From Phylloscopus collybita (lineage: Eukaryota; Chordata; Aves; Passeriformes; Phylloscopidae): a stretch of DNA of 64,000 bases. The stretch's first letter is position 1. Every line of letters begins with the position of its first letter. The stretch lies in assembly GCA_027886175.1 (NCBI GenBank), contig JAJNNQ010000078.1:2046001-2110000 (forward strand). Direction: 5' to 3'. Made by a program: the position numbers and the translations under genes. This document shows positions 10,020 to 20,889 of the stretch, one piece after another. The notes below the pieces were generated by a model, which was not told the origin of the DNA, did not search any database, and saw nothing but the letters and a program-made list of their open reading frames with translations.

Positions 10020-10531
10020 GAGCACAGAGCACAGGCACAGGCACAGAGCACAGGGCACAGGGCACAGGGCACAGGGCACAGGGCACAGGCACAGGCACAG
10101 GCACAGAGCACAGAGCACAGGCACAGGGCACAGGCACAGGCACAGGCACAGAGCACAGAGCACAGGCACAGGGCACAGAGCACAGAGCACAGAGCACAGG
10201 GCACAGGCACAGGCACAGGCACAGGGCACAGGCACAGGCACAGGCACAGGGCACAGGGCACAGAGCACAGGGCACAGGCACAGGCACAGGCACAGAGCAC
10301 AGAGCACAGAGCACAGGGCACAGGCACAGAGCACAGGCACAGAGCACAGAGCACAGGGCACAGAGCACAGGGCACAGGGCACAGGGCACAGGCACAGAGC
10401 ACAGGGCACAGGCACAGAGCACAGGGCACAGGCACAGGCACAGGGCACAGGGCACAGAGCACAGGGCACAGGCACAGGCACAGGGCAAAGGGCACAGGGC
10501 ACAGAGCACAGGGCACAGAGCACAGAGCACA

Positions 10532-10570
<39 letters not shown>

Positions 10571-10643
10571 GCACAGGGCACAGGGCACAGGGCACAGGCA
10601 CAGGCACAGGGCACAGGGCACAGGGCACAGGGCACAGGGCACA

Positions 10644-10676
<33 letters not shown>

Positions 10677-11633
10677 GCACAGGGCACAGGGCACAGGGCA
10701 CAGGCACAGGCACAGGCACAGGGCACAGGGCACAGAGCACAGGGCACAGAGCACAGAGCACAGGGCACAGGCACAGGCACAGGGCACAGGCACAGGCACA
10801 GAGCACAGGGCACAGGGCACAGGCACAGGCACAGGCACAGGGCACAGGGCACAGGGCACAGGGCACAGGCACAGGCACAGGCACAGGGCACAGGGCACAG
10901 AGCACAGGGCACAGAGCACAGAGCACAGGGCACAGGCACAGGCACAGGGCACAGGCACAGGCACAGAGCACAGGGCACAGGGCACAGGGCACAGGGCACA
11001 GGGCACAGGCACAGGCACAGGCACAGGGCACAGGGCACAGGGCACAGGGCACAGGCACAGGCACAGGCACAGGGCACAGGGCACAGAGCACAGGGCACAG
11101 AGCACAGAGCACAGGGCACAGGCACAGGCACAGGGCACAGGCACAGGCACAGGCACAGGGCACAGGGCACAGGGCACAGGGCACAGGCACAGGCACAGGG
11201 CACAGGGCACAGGGCACAGGGCACAGGGCACAGGGCACAGGCACAGGCACAGGCACAGGGCACAGGGCACAGGGCACAGGGCACAGGCACAGGCACAGGC
11301 ACAGGGCACAGGGCACAGAGCACAGGGCACAGAGCACAGAGCACAGGGCACAGGCACAGGCACAGGGCACAGGCACAGGCACAGAGCACAGGGCACAGGG
11401 CACAGGGCACAGGGCACAGGGCACAGGGCACAGGACACAGGCACAGGCACAGGGCACAGGGCACAGGGCACAGAGCACAGAGCACAGGCACAGGCACAGG
11501 CACAGGGCACAGGGCACAGGGCACAGAGCACAGAGCACAGGCACAGGCACAGGCACAGGGCACAGGCACAGGCACAGGCACAGGGCACAGGCACAGGCAC
11601 AGGCACAGAGCACAGGCACAGGCACAGGGCACA

Positions 11634-11666
<33 letters not shown>

Positions 11667-11855
11667 GCACAGGGCACAGGGCACAGGGCACAGGGCACAG
11701 GCACAGGCACAGGGCACAGGGCACAGGGCACAGAGCACAGAGCACAGGCACAGGCACAGGCACAGGGCACAGGCACAGGCACAGGCACAGAGCACAGGCA
11801 CAGGCACAGGGCACAGGGCACAGAGCACAGGCACACGGCACAGGCACAGGGCACA

Positions 11856-11888
<33 letters not shown>

Positions 11889-12088
11889 GCACAGGGCACA
11901 GGGCACAGGGCACAGGCACAGGGCACAGGCACAGGCACAGGGCACAGGGCACAGGCACAGGGCACAGGGCACAGGCACAGGCACAGGGCACAGGGCACAG
12001 GGCAGAGGGCACAGGACACAGGCACAGGCACAGGGCACAGGCACAGAGCACAGGCACAGGGCACAGGCACAGGCACAGGGCACAGGCA
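10020..12088 (+). repeat. 2 kb minisatellite of 6-7 bp units, T-free on the plus strand
   Basis: Built from CACAGG, CACAGGG and CACAGAG units. Longer blocks recur (a GAG-GGG-GAG-GAG-GGG pattern near 10730, 10890, 11080 and 11310), showing higher-order repeats of roughly 170-230 bp. The plus strand contains no T and the minus strand no A, so no stop codon can occur in any frame; this explains the 700-900-codon open frames. Runs such as GGGCACAGGGCACAGGG are candidate G-quadruplexes. Confidence 0.97.
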
Positions 12089-12414
12089 GCGTGTGAGGCT
12101 CGGCACCGCCCCGAGCAGCAGCCGGGGCAGAGCTCTCTGCCCTCCCACGGGGGGAGCGGGCATTCCCAGCCCCCTCAGTTTCCATGGCAACCCCGAACGC
12201 CGGGGCCATGACGTCACCAAGGCCCGCAGGGACACAGCCCGGCTCCCCCGGCCGGGTCAGGCTGGCTCGGCGCTCCCTGGGATTGGGATTGCTGGGAGCA
12301 GAGCTGGGATTGCAGCAGAGTCAGCAGAGCCGGACAGCTCCTGCCCGAGGGGCTGCGAGGAGGAGGAGGATGAGATTGATGAGATCAGCGCTGCCCCGAG
12401 CAAGCCAAGAACAG
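12089..12414 (-). promoter_or_regulatory. GC-rich possible promoter with CRE and X-box-like site
   Basis: A perfect CRE palindrome TGACGTCA lies at 12209-12216 and an RFX X-box-like CCATGGCAACC at 12182-12192. The related gene at 16455-17725 also has a CRE just upstream of its start. The region is therefore a candidate promoter of the decayed minus-strand paralogue whose last exon is at 9735. No exon could be confirmed. Confidence 0.4.
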
Positions 12415-13641
12415 CAGGTAAATACATGGGCTGACTCTAAATATGCATTTGGTGCTGTCCACGCCCACGGAGCCACCTGGAAGGAGAGAGGACTTCTGAA
12501 GGCTCCAGGCAATCAAATCAAACGCGCTGGACAAATACTCGCCCTCTTGGAGAGCATTGAAAAGCCCGCAGAAGTCGCTGTCATGCGTTGTAGAGGTCAC
12601 CAAAAAGGGAAAACCACTCTGGAACTGGGAAAGTGCTTTGCTGATGAAGCAGCAAGAGGGGTTGCAGGAAAAGGTATTCTCACAGTAATTCCAAAAAAAG
12701 AGATTGATTTGTCAGTGTTCACCCCAAAATATGACCAAGTAGACCACAACCTAATTAAGTTCCCTAAGGCTCAGATGACAGAAAGTGGCTGGGCTGTTAT
12801 AGCAGTGACTCAGGTTGTAGTGCCACCCCTGATCCTTTGGGATCTAGCTGAGAGAGAACATGAAAACACACATTTCAGGGTTGAAAATCTTCTGAAACAT
12901 CTAAAAAAGGCAGCAATAGGAAAGGGAATGACTGACACTGCCCAGTCAGTAGTGAGCAAATGTGAAATCTGCTCTAAGAACAACCCTGACCCGAGGAAAG
13001 GAGCTGTGTTTGGAGTGCCAAAGGCAGGGGATCTTCCTGGAGATCCCTGGCAAAGAGATTTGGTGGAATTCCCACGCAAGGAGCGACACCAGTACACACT
13101 GGTATTGGTGTCACCTTCAGTGGGTGGCTGGAAGCTCACCCCTGTTGCACTAACACAGCCAAGGAAGTGGTGAAAGTTTTGCTCTGTCACAGAATTCCGG
13201 GGTTCAGGGTTCCCTTGGGATGTCACCAGACAGGGACCACACTTTGCTGCAGCAGCGGTTAAGGAAATGAGGAGGATTTTGGGAATTCCTTGGGATCTGC
13301 ATACACCTGATAGACCCCAGGCAAGTGGTGAAGTTGAACGTATGAATGGGACTCTCAGAACACAAATCAGCAGAAGTTGTCAGGAAACATTCATGACACG
13401 GGTTCAGGCCTTGCCCGTGGCTTTGCTGAGAATCTGCACACAGCCAGGGCGGAGGGATAACCTCAGTCCCTATGAAATACTGTATGGCAGCCATATCAGA
13501 TCCCAGCTGTTCCAGGGGAAATGCACATGGAGGGCTGTGGGAAAACATGTAAGAAGCAGGACTCAAAGTAGTGCTGAATTCATTACAGAAGCAGATGTGC
13601 TAGAGGGGCACAAGCTCTGGCAAGATGAGGCAGGACTCTGA
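12415..13641 (+). pseudogene. ERV1/gammaretrovirus-like pol fragment (RNase H end and integrase)
   Basis: The first part (12415-13173) carries RNase H C-terminal motifs (ADSKYAFG, VHAHG, GHQKG, DEAARG) and the integrase zinc-binding pattern (H-x3-H, then CEIC). The second part (13204-13641) carries the integrase core end (PQASGEVERMNG) and C-terminal region (LSPYEILYGS). The parts are in different frames, separated by a stop at 13171, and a further frame change lies near the GPHF motif. Gag, protease, most of reverse transcriptase and env are absent. The 5' side abuts the GC-rich region at 12414. Old, inactive provirus fragment. Confidence 0.9.
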
Positions 13642-13659
13642 AGGAGGAAGAGATAAGAG

Positions 13660-13881
13660 TGTGCTTGGTATGCAGGAATGTAGAGGTCTGTGCAAGTCTC
13701 TGCTAGGCCATAGTTAAGCAATGTTATCAAGAAACATAGATATTATTGTTATGGTTGTTATTGCTTAAGCAAGTAGGTTTTTTTAACTCATTCTTGAAAG
13801 ATATATAAATCAGCAGTGTGTTCAATAAAATGGGCATCATGATGCAAACCATGGAGACCCTGTCACTTCAATCACCTGACA
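13660..13881 (+). mobile_element. 3' LTR of the ERV pol fragment
   Basis: Follows the integrase remnant directly. Starts TGTGCTTGG, ends ACCTGACA, with a TATA-like atatataaat at 13801-13810 and AATAAA at 13824-13829, all on the same strand as pol. At about 222 bp it is short. Absence of env between pol and the LTR indicates an internal deletion. Confidence 0.65.
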
Positions 13882-14095
13882 GTGGGGAAGCTTGATTTGC
13901 AGAGATATCTGATGGCTTTAGGTTCCACCTTGCAGAAGCTCCAGAATTACATTTGCTACCCAGACCCATAGGGCTGGACACACCCGCACTGCAGATGCAG
14001 ATGGAAACACGCTTGGAATGATTCCTCCTCTGTGCCTAAAGAACTGCTCATGATAATCATCATTCTTCTTTGCATGATAGCCAACTGTGCAAAAC
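13882..14095. other. Intergenic, nothing recognised
   Basis: Unique-looking sequence between the LTR and an AT-rich array; no feature supported. Confidence 0.4.
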
Positions 14096-14570
14096 ATTAC
14101 TGCTGTTAGATGTTTACTGTTGTTGATTATTGTTATTGTTTATTGTTGTTGTTTATTATCATTTTATAAGAATATTTATTCGCTATTGCCGGATATTTAT
14201 CTTTTACAAGATATTTAGTGTTAGATATTTACTGCTATTAGGTATTTATTTATTGTTAGGTATTTCTTTACTATTAGATATTTAACTGCCGTTGGATATT
14301 TACTGTTGTTAGTTGTTTACTATTATTAATTATTTACTGTTGTTAGATATTTATTATTGTTACTTATTTACTGTTGTTCCTTACCTGTCATTAAATACTG
14401 TCACGATCTGCTAACACAAGCAGGGGTTGTGATGGTCTCTTACATTGGCGTCTATTATTGGTTACCTACCTGTTATTAAATACCGATTATTAGTTACTCA
14501 TCTGTTATTAAATACCTATTATTAATTACTTATTTGTTATTAAATACCTATTATTAGTAGATATTCAGGA
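14096..14570. repeat. AT-rich degenerate tandem repeat
   Basis: Repeated ATATTTACTGTTGTTAG-like units of about 17-20 bp, grading into ATTAAATACCTATTATTA units near 14480-14560. Highly degenerate. Confidence 0.8.
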
Positions 14571-14658
14571 TAGAGACTCAACAAGGTAAAGGCCTTGTCA
14601 AGCCTCTAAAGGAAGGAATTGATGCCTTCAAGTTTAGCTTTTATATTTTCCAGATTCT

Positions 14659-14845
14659 GCACTGCACTGGTGTGGGACTGAATTTCAGACAAAGTGTGAG
14701 CAAGTTCTCCTCAGAGCTCACTCAGATAAAACAATTCCTTCTGCAGCTCCAGAACCAAGGGCACCGCTGCTGCTTTGGGCCCAAAAAGTGCGAACAGCAG
14801 CAAATTGAGGAGAGTGACCTGGGACAGTGGGACTTCTGGTAATTA
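14659..14845. repeat. Dispersed repeat, copy 2
   Basis: Direct copy of 8545-8733 (same start gcactggtgtgggact, same end cctgggacagtgggact). Confidence 0.85.
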
Positions 14846-14989
14846 CCTGTGATCTTTGCCGTGGGCATTGGGGAGCTGCCCCACCCGGCCGTCATACATT
14901 TTCTAACTGAACTGTTGGAGAGTCCCTTGTCCGTCACAGTTGGGAATCAATATTAGATTGATATTCATATTTTAATAAATCACCCTGCT

Positions 14990-15640
14990 GTCCCCAGATG
15001 TCCCCAACCCTGGTGACACCCGTCCTGGTGTCCCCAGCCTTGTCCCCAATGTCCCCAAGTGTCCCCAACTCCAGTCCAGGTGTCCTCAACCTTGTCCTGG
15101 TGTCCTTAATCCTGTCCCCAGTGTCCCTCAGTGCCCCTGGCCCCTGTCCAGGTGTCCCCAGTCCTGGTCCTGGTGTCCCCAAACCTGTCCCCAATGTCCC
15201 CAGGTGTCCCCAGCTGAGTTCCCAACATCCTTAGATGTCCCCGAACCTGGTCCTGGTGTCCCCTGGTGTCCCCAAATCCTGGTCCTGGTGTCCCCAGCCC
15301 TGTCCTTGACATCCCCAGGTGCCCCAACATGGGTTTTGATGTCCCCAGCTGTCCTCAAATCTGTTCCTGAGGTCCCCAGCTGACCCCAACCCTGTTCCTG
15401 ATGTCCCCAGGCATCCCCAACCCCATCCTGGCATCCCCAACCCCAGTCTTGGTGTCCCTAATCCTGTCCCCAATGTCCCCAGGTGTCCTCAGGCGGGTCC
15501 CCAATGTCCCCAGATGTCCCTGGTCCTGGTGTCCCCAACCTTGTCCTTGATGTCCCCAGGCATCCCCAACCCCTGTCCCCAGTGTCCCCAGATGTCCCCA
15601 ACCCCTGTCCAGGTGTCCCCAGCCCTGTCCCAGGGCAAAC
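14990..15640. repeat. GTGTCCCCA-rich minisatellite
   Basis: Irregular units of 20-35 bp built on TGTCCCCA plus variants such as 'cctggtgtcccc' and 'aatgtccccag'. Open frames on both strands here are composition artefacts. Confidence 0.9.
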
Positions 15641-15975
15641 TAGGATACAAAGTTGATTTTCCAGGAATTTCCCATTTTTAATGCCCCAGATTGGGATAAG
15701 TTGATTTTTTCAGTCCTGGATTTTAATGCCCCGAGTTGGGATAAAAAGCCGTTTGTTTTTTTTTTTTTTTGGTCCTGGAAAATCAACTTTTTTATCCCAA
15801 TTAAACCCCGGAATTCACTGGAAAATCAAAATTTTCTCTCAATTTGAGGAACTAAAAACTGAGAATTCCCTGGAAAACCAACTTTATATCTCAATTCAAG
15901 GCTTTAAAATCCAGGAATTTCCAGAAAAACAAATTTTTAATCCAAATTTGAGGGATTCTGGGGGCTCCCGGGTCC
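15640..15975. repeat. Degenerate ~60-bp tandem repeat
   Basis: Units containing 'ttttaatgccc', 'gttgggataa' and 'ccaggaatttcc' recur several times, increasingly diverged to the right. No coding potential seen. Confidence 0.6.
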
Positions 15976-16257
15976 TGTTTTGGGGGATTCCCATGGAATT
16001 TGGGAATTTTGGGGAGGTTCTCAGTGAATTTCCATGATTTGGGGGTCCCTCCCCTCCCCCCTCCCCCTCCCCCACCCGTTCAGTCTCTAAGATCAGATCC
16101 CGCCCCCTCATTGGCCACGCCCCTTTCTCCAACCCATCCAATCCCGTGCTGGGGCGGAGCCTGGGGGCGTGGTCTGTATGGGGTGGTAAATGGAGTCCTG
16201 GAAGGGCAAAGGGGGGTTCTCAGTGGGGAATGGGGTCCTGTCAGGGTAAATGGGACC

Positions 16258-16454
16258 CTGAGGGGCATTTCCCTGTACCCAAGTGTTCCCAGTGATGTCA
16301 CTCCAGGAATTCCCATCAGGATTTGGGACAATTTTAATGAAATACACAGAAAATTCCCCAAATTTGTCTCAAACACCACGCAGGGAGGGGACAAGTGACA
16401 CCAGCGGTGTCCACTGGTGACATGACTGCCGTCCATGACGTCATGGCAGCGACA
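16258..16454 (-). other. 3' UTR block of the alanine-rich gene (copy 2)
   Basis: Immediately downstream of the stop at 16455. The minus strand reads GTGTTTGAGACAAATTTGG ... AAATCCTGATGGGAATTCC. The same block occurs at 55455-55640 on the plus strand, and part of it at 9640-9734. Conservation across three loci suggests a shared transcript end. Confidence 0.65.
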
Positions 16455-17725
16455 TCACTGTCCCCGCAGCAGCCTGGGGATGTCCTCGATGGCTCTTTGG
16501 CACCGCTCGGCCACCGCGCGGCCACCGGGGCTGTCACGGGGACTCGAGAGGAGGGTGCAGATGTCCCCAAGTGTCCCCAGCAGGTGACGCGTGGCCAGGC
16601 AGGCGCTGGCCTCACACAGCAGCTCGGCCTCGGCCACCGCGGCCACCAAGTCCTCGGGGACATCGCGGGACGCCTCCCTTGTCTCCTCCAGGGCGGCCTC
16701 GATGTCCCCGAGCTGGCGCAGCAGCTCCTGGGGGAGCTCCCTGGCTCTGTCACACGCGGCCACCAAGCGCTCCAGCGGCTCCAGGGCCGCCTCCGCCCGC
16801 TGCCCCCTCCTGGCGGCCGCCCCTGCCTGGTTCTTGGCCACCGTGGTCTCTTCCATGGCATTGCTGGCCACAGCCAACGCGTTGGCAGCCGCCGCCACCC
16901 GGGCCTCGTGCTCAGCCAGCGCCGACTCCTTCTTGTCCTTGGTCGGGGCCATCGGCAGCTGCCGGGCCTCGGTCACCAGGTTGTCCTTGGCTTTCACCCA
17001 GCAGGTGACAGCTTTCTGCAGGTCCCCAGCCCAGGCAGTGGCCACAGTGGTGGCCTCAGCAGTGGCTGTGTCCCCCCAGGCCTGGCGGAGCTCGGTGGCC
17101 TCCTTGGCCACCTGGGCCCAGCTGGCATCGAGCGCGGCCACCAAGTTCCGCCAGGCTGTGGCCACGGCTGTCACAGGGGCCCAGGTGGCCCCCAAGTTGT
17201 CCCTGAGGGCAGCCAGGGCCTGGCTCAGGGAGGTGACACCGTGCTGGCTCAGGGAGGGGACACCGGGCTGCTGCAGGGTGTCCCGGAGGTGAGCGATGAA
17301 TGTCCCCAGGGCCCTCTGCAGGGACCTTGGGGACACGGCCAGCAGCACGTCCCCTTCTGGCCCAGCAGCGGTGGCTGCCAGCTCGCCCAGGGTGGCCACC
17401 ACAGCCACCAGCGCCTTCAGCAGCTGGGGAGGGGACAGGGGAGGTGGTGGGGACCTCATGGCACATGTGGCCTCCTGGGGTGGCCCCTGTGCCCTCCTGG
17501 GGTCCCCTATGTCCCCTCCCTGGAGGGCTCACCTGTCCCCTCTGTCCCTTTGTCACCCCCTGTCCCCTCTGCCACTCCCCGCTGTATCCCCCTGCCACCC
17601 TCGGTCCCGTCCACCCCTCTGTCACCTCACCCCGCTTCCACCACGCCCTCCTGTCCCCTCCTGGCAACCCCCCTGTCCCCTCCCACCCCCCCGCGCCGGG
17701 GTTGTCCCACCTCGTGGGGCTCCAT
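16455..17725 (-). CDS. Unrecognised alanine-rich coiled-coil protein (family member B)
   Basis: Two-exon model: exon 1 at 17725-17711 codes only MEPHE (donor GTGGGA); exon 2 runs 17423-16455 (acceptor CTGTCCCCTCCCCAG) and continues in phase 0 as LLKALVAVVATLGELA. Total 327 residues. The protein is rich in Ala, Val and Leu with heptad-like spacing and regularly placed Trp (ATWAPV, TAWRNL, ASWAQV, QAWGD), suggesting long amphipathic helices. No transmembrane segment or known domain was recognised. The C terminus is shared with the remnant at 9735. A CRE palindrome lies 88 bp upstream of the ATG (17813). The long frame on the opposite strand is a GC shadow. The splice model is inferred; the frame-specific paralogy supports real coding. 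Confidence 0.62.
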
Positions 17726-17812
17726 TGCCGCTGGGGACACTGAGGACACTCCGGGGACACTCCGGGAACACGCGGGGACGTGGTGTGCCCGAGGCGGGGG
17801 AGCAGGAAGAGG

Positions 17813-17820
17813 TGACGTCA
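17813..17820 (-). promoter_or_regulatory. CRE palindrome upstream of alanine-rich gene B
   Basis: TGACGTCA, a perfect CREB/CREM consensus, in a GC-rich stretch (17790-17870) directly upstream of the proposed start codon. Position and composition fit a TATA-less proximal promoter. Confidence 0.55.
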
Positions 17821-17859
17821 CTGCCCCAGCCCCGCCCCTCCCCGCCCGCGGGGCCACCG

Positions 17860-18130
17860 CGAGGTCCCCAATGTCCCCAATGTCCCCTTGAGTGTCCCCA
17901 ATGTCCCCCTGAGTGTCCCCAGTGTCCCCCTGAGTGTCCCCGACAAGCCTCGATGTCCCCCCCCATGTCCCCAGCAAGGCCCAAGTGCCCCCCCGATGTC
18001 CTGTTGGGGACACTGGGGACACACTGGGGTCCTCTTGGGGACACTGTGGGGACATCGGGGACATCATGGTGACCCAAAACGGGACAGGGGACGTCAGGGT
18101 GGCCCCGAGGGAAGGACACGGGCGTGTCCC
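17860..18130. repeat. TGTCCCC minisatellite
   Basis: Units such as 'gtgtccccctgagtgtcccc' repeat several times, then a looser TGTCCCC/GGGGACA mixture follows. It separates the two alanine-rich genes. Confidence 0.85.
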
Positions 18131-18199
18131 CAAGGTCCCCCGGGGTGTCCCCTAAGTCCCCTGGCAGTGATAGTGCCACCCCGTGTCCCCACCCTGTCC

Positions 18200-19970
18200 C
18201 TACCCCTGTCCCGCCAACGCCCCCTGGGCCACCTCCAGCCTCCTCGTCACCTCCTCGTGCCCCTCCCCCAATGTCTCCAAAGCCACCACAATGTCCCCAA
18301 GTGCCCGGGCAGCGTTAGGGAACCCCTGTACCCGCGTCCCCCACGGCGTCACCTCCCTGTCCCGGGTGACAGCGGTCACCAAGGTCCCCAGCGCCCGCGT
18401 CACCTTCTCCATCCGCCCCAGCTCAGCTGAGGTGGCCTGGTTGGTGGCCGTGGTGGCCTTGGCGCTGGCCCTGGCGGCCGCCACCCGCCGGGCGCGGTGG
18501 CGCAGGCGCTGGGCCATGTCCCGCTGCTGGCCTGCAGCGGTGGCCAGGTGACGTCGCGATGTCCCCAAGCCCCACCAGGCCACCTCGCACAACAGGGCCA
18601 CTGCGGCCAGGGCCAGCAGCAGGTGACTGTCCTCAGCCACCCCCAGGGCGGTGCGGACCGAGTCCAGGGACACTGTGGGGACACGGGGACACTGCACAGG
18701 TGGCACCAGGGACTGGGCAGTGCCACCAGTTCCAGCCCGGTGCCACCAGCACTGTCCCAGTGTCCCTGTCCCATCACACTGTCACCAATCCAGTGTCCCC
18801 AGTTCTGTCCCACTGTCATCACCCGAGTGCCACCAGCCCAGTGTCCCCAACCCAGTTCCAGCCCAGTGTCCTCAGCCCTGTCCCTGTGCCACCAGCCCAG
18901 TGCCACCGCCCCATTGTCACTGTGCCAGTGTCCCCACCCCATTGTCCCCAGATCAAAGTCCCCATCTCAGTGCCACCGCCCCAGTGTCACCATAGCAATG
19001 TCACCAGTCCGGTGTCCCCAGTTTCAATCCAGTGTCCCCACTCCCATTGTCACTGTGCCAGTGCCACCACCCCAGTGAGCCATCCCAGGGTCACCCCAGT
19101 GTCCCCACTGCCACCCATGCCAGCAGCCCAATGTCCCCAGTCCCTTCCCAGTGTCCCCATCCCAGGGTAGGGGAAGGTCTGAACTGGTCTGAACTGGTCT
19201 GAACTGGTCTGAACTGGTCTGTGCTGGTCAGAACTGATCTATACTGGTCCAGGCAGGGGGAAGTCTCTGCTGTGGTGCTTCCTCCTGGTCCCCACTGCTC
19301 TGTACTGGTCTATACTGGTCTGACCTGGTTCATACTGGTTCATACTGGTCAAGGCAGGGGAAAGTCCCTCCTGGTCTGTAGAAACTCATACTGGTCTGAA
19401 CTGGTCTGAACTGGTCCCCACTGCTCTATACTGGTCCATACTGGTCCATATTAATCTCTACTGCTCTGTACTGGTCCATACTGTTCTGTACTGCCTCCCA
19501 CTGGTCTACACTGCTCTATACTGGTCCACACTGGTCCATACTGGTCCATACTGGTCTATACTGGTCCACACTGGTTTTTACTCACACACGCCCGCACACA
19601 GCACCATCAGCCCCACAGCCAGCCCATGCCCAGACCGCAGCCAGCGCTGGCACTGCCGTGCCCGGTGCTCCTCACGCTCCAGCTCTGCTGCCGCTGCCTC
19701 GGCCACAGCCCCGATCTGCTGCAGCTGCTCTGGATCCTCATCCCCGAGGGTCCCCAGGGCCTCTGCTGGGGTCACCGCGGCCTCCCGGGCCACCTCCAGC
19801 CCCTTAAGGGCCACCTGGGCTCGGCCCAGTGCAGCCTCAGCCCGGGCCAGCGCCGCGGGGACGCTGCCCGGTGTCCCCAGGGCCTCGGTCAGGGCCACCA
19901 GGGCCACCAGGGCCTCGTGCTGTGCGGCCACCGCCGGGCCCAGCTCGGCAGGAAGGGAAGGGGGGGACAC
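18200..19970 (-). CDS. Unrecognised alanine-rich membrane/coiled-coil protein (family member C, 5' end not found)
   Basis: Two exons fit in phase: 19970-19586 (acceptor CTGTCCCCAG, donor GTGAGT) and 18672-18200 (acceptor CCCCACAG, stop TAG at 18200). Together they give about 285 residues, without a convincing start; the first exon lies further upstream. The first exon is Ala/Glu-rich coiled coil (AALARAEAALGRAQVALKGL) ending in a hydrophobic GLAVGLMVLCAGV. The second opens with a second hydrophobic stretch (LLLALAAVALLCEVAWWGL) and returns to coiled coil (RRVAAARASAKATTATNQ). This suggests a membrane hairpin between two helical domains. Style and composition resemble gene B, but sequence homology is weak. 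It could be an unrelated GC-rich gene. Confidence 0.5.
18690..19165. repeat. CCAGTGCCACC/CAGTGTCCCCA minisatellite (intronic)
   Basis: Units of 10-30 bp with 'agtgtcccca' and 'cagtgccacc' cores, inside the proposed intron of alanine-rich gene C. Confidence 0.9.
19175..19575. repeat. ATACTGGTC-type 10-bp minisatellite (intronic)
   Basis: More than twenty copies of 'ctggtctgaa', 'ctggtccata' and variants, with two short interruptions. Also intronic to gene C. Confidence 0.95.
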
Positions 19971-19984
19971 CTGGGGACAGGAAA

Positions 19985-20395
19985 GGGAGGTCAGCAGGGT
20001 GGGGGAGGGTTTGGGGGAGTCCCAAGTGAGGTTTGGGGGGTCCCAGGAGGGGCTTTGGGGGTCCCAGATGGAGTTTGGGGGGGCTCAGGAGGGGACTGGG
20101 GGGTCCCAGGTGGAGTTTGGGGGGTTCCGGGAGGGGTTTGGGAGTCCCAGGTGAGGTTTGGGGAGTTCTGGAGGGGTTTATGGAGGGTCCTGAGGGGGGC
20201 GAGTGGGGAGTGGGGGCGTCCCATGGGTGGCGGAGGGGCGGTGAGTGGGGGTCCTGGCTCACTGGGAGGGGCTCATGGACCGGGGAGGTCACAGCGCTTT
20301 GGGGGGGGGCGGTGAATTGGGGAGGGCAGTGAATGGAGGGGTCCCCGTGCGTGGGGGGTGGGGCGGTGAACTGGGGGGGTCCCGGCTGATAACGG
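19985..20395. repeat. G-rich minisatellite, unit about 28-30 bp
   Basis: Units 'ggggtcccaggaggggtttgg' with variations repeat about ten times, then degrade. Lies upstream of gene C exon 19586-19970. Confidence 0.85.
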
Positions 20396-20880
20396 GGGTC
20401 GGCGGGGACAGAACCGAGCGCCAAGAGCTCCCCCCGGTGCTGGGGACCGCCCTGTGCCCCCCCCAGTCCCGCTCCGGGACCCCTCAGTCCCGGCGCTGTT
20501 CCGGGAGGTGAAATGGGAGGGGACGAATCCCCCGGGATGGGTGGCGGGCCCCACCAGACCTTTGCTTCGGTTTCTTCTTCCCAACTACGGGGAAAAACGA
20601 CTTTGGGAGTTTTCTCCCAGAAATCTCTCCCCTCCTCTTGGACTCAGCCGAAGGGGGTTGGAGGTTTCCCTTTTTGGGGGAAATCCAAGCCATGCACTGA
20701 TGCTCCTAATTACGGGTGGGAGAACTGAGAGCTTTCCTCTGAGCCGCTGCCAGCGAACACGCAGGGCTGGGCAAGGCGGTGCGGGAGCTGCGGAGAACTT
20801 TGTTTGTGTTTTCAGCTCCATCCCGCCTCGGGCCCGGGCCCGTCCCAGGGCTGTTCCTCATCTCCGACTTCGCCCTCAGA
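20396..20880. other. Intergenic, nothing recognised
   Basis: Mixed sequence between a minisatellite and a CpG cassette. Open frames are short; no domain or splice-supported exon seen. Confidence 0.4.
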
Positions 20881-20889
20881 CAGCCCGGG

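Noticed and set aside
10020..12088. Array considered as a CRISPR-like or telomeric repeat
   Set aside because: Units are 6-7 bp without spacers and do not match TTAGGG; it is a simple minisatellite.
9729..12434. Several 700-900-codon open frames on both strands
   Set aside because: They run through a tandem array lacking T on one strand and A on the other, so stops cannot form; amino-acid content is pure repeat (HRAQGT, CALCPVP). Only the last ~90 codons at 9735-10019 have independent support.
16395..17891. 498-codon plus-strand frame opposite alanine-rich gene B
   Set aside because: Composition shadow (Gly/Pro/His-rich); paralogue comparison supports the minus-strand frame instead.
17711..18674. 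Joining alanine-rich genes B and C into one gene
   Set aside because: The last C exon ends with an in-frame TAG; possible donor GG/GTAGGG would leave phase 2, which does not fit the 17423 exon (phase 0) directly or via the 20-nt exon at 17711.
18690..19575. Minisatellites considered as coding repeats
   Set aside because: Unit lengths vary and frames shift between units; they lie between two phase-matched splice sites and are best seen as intron.
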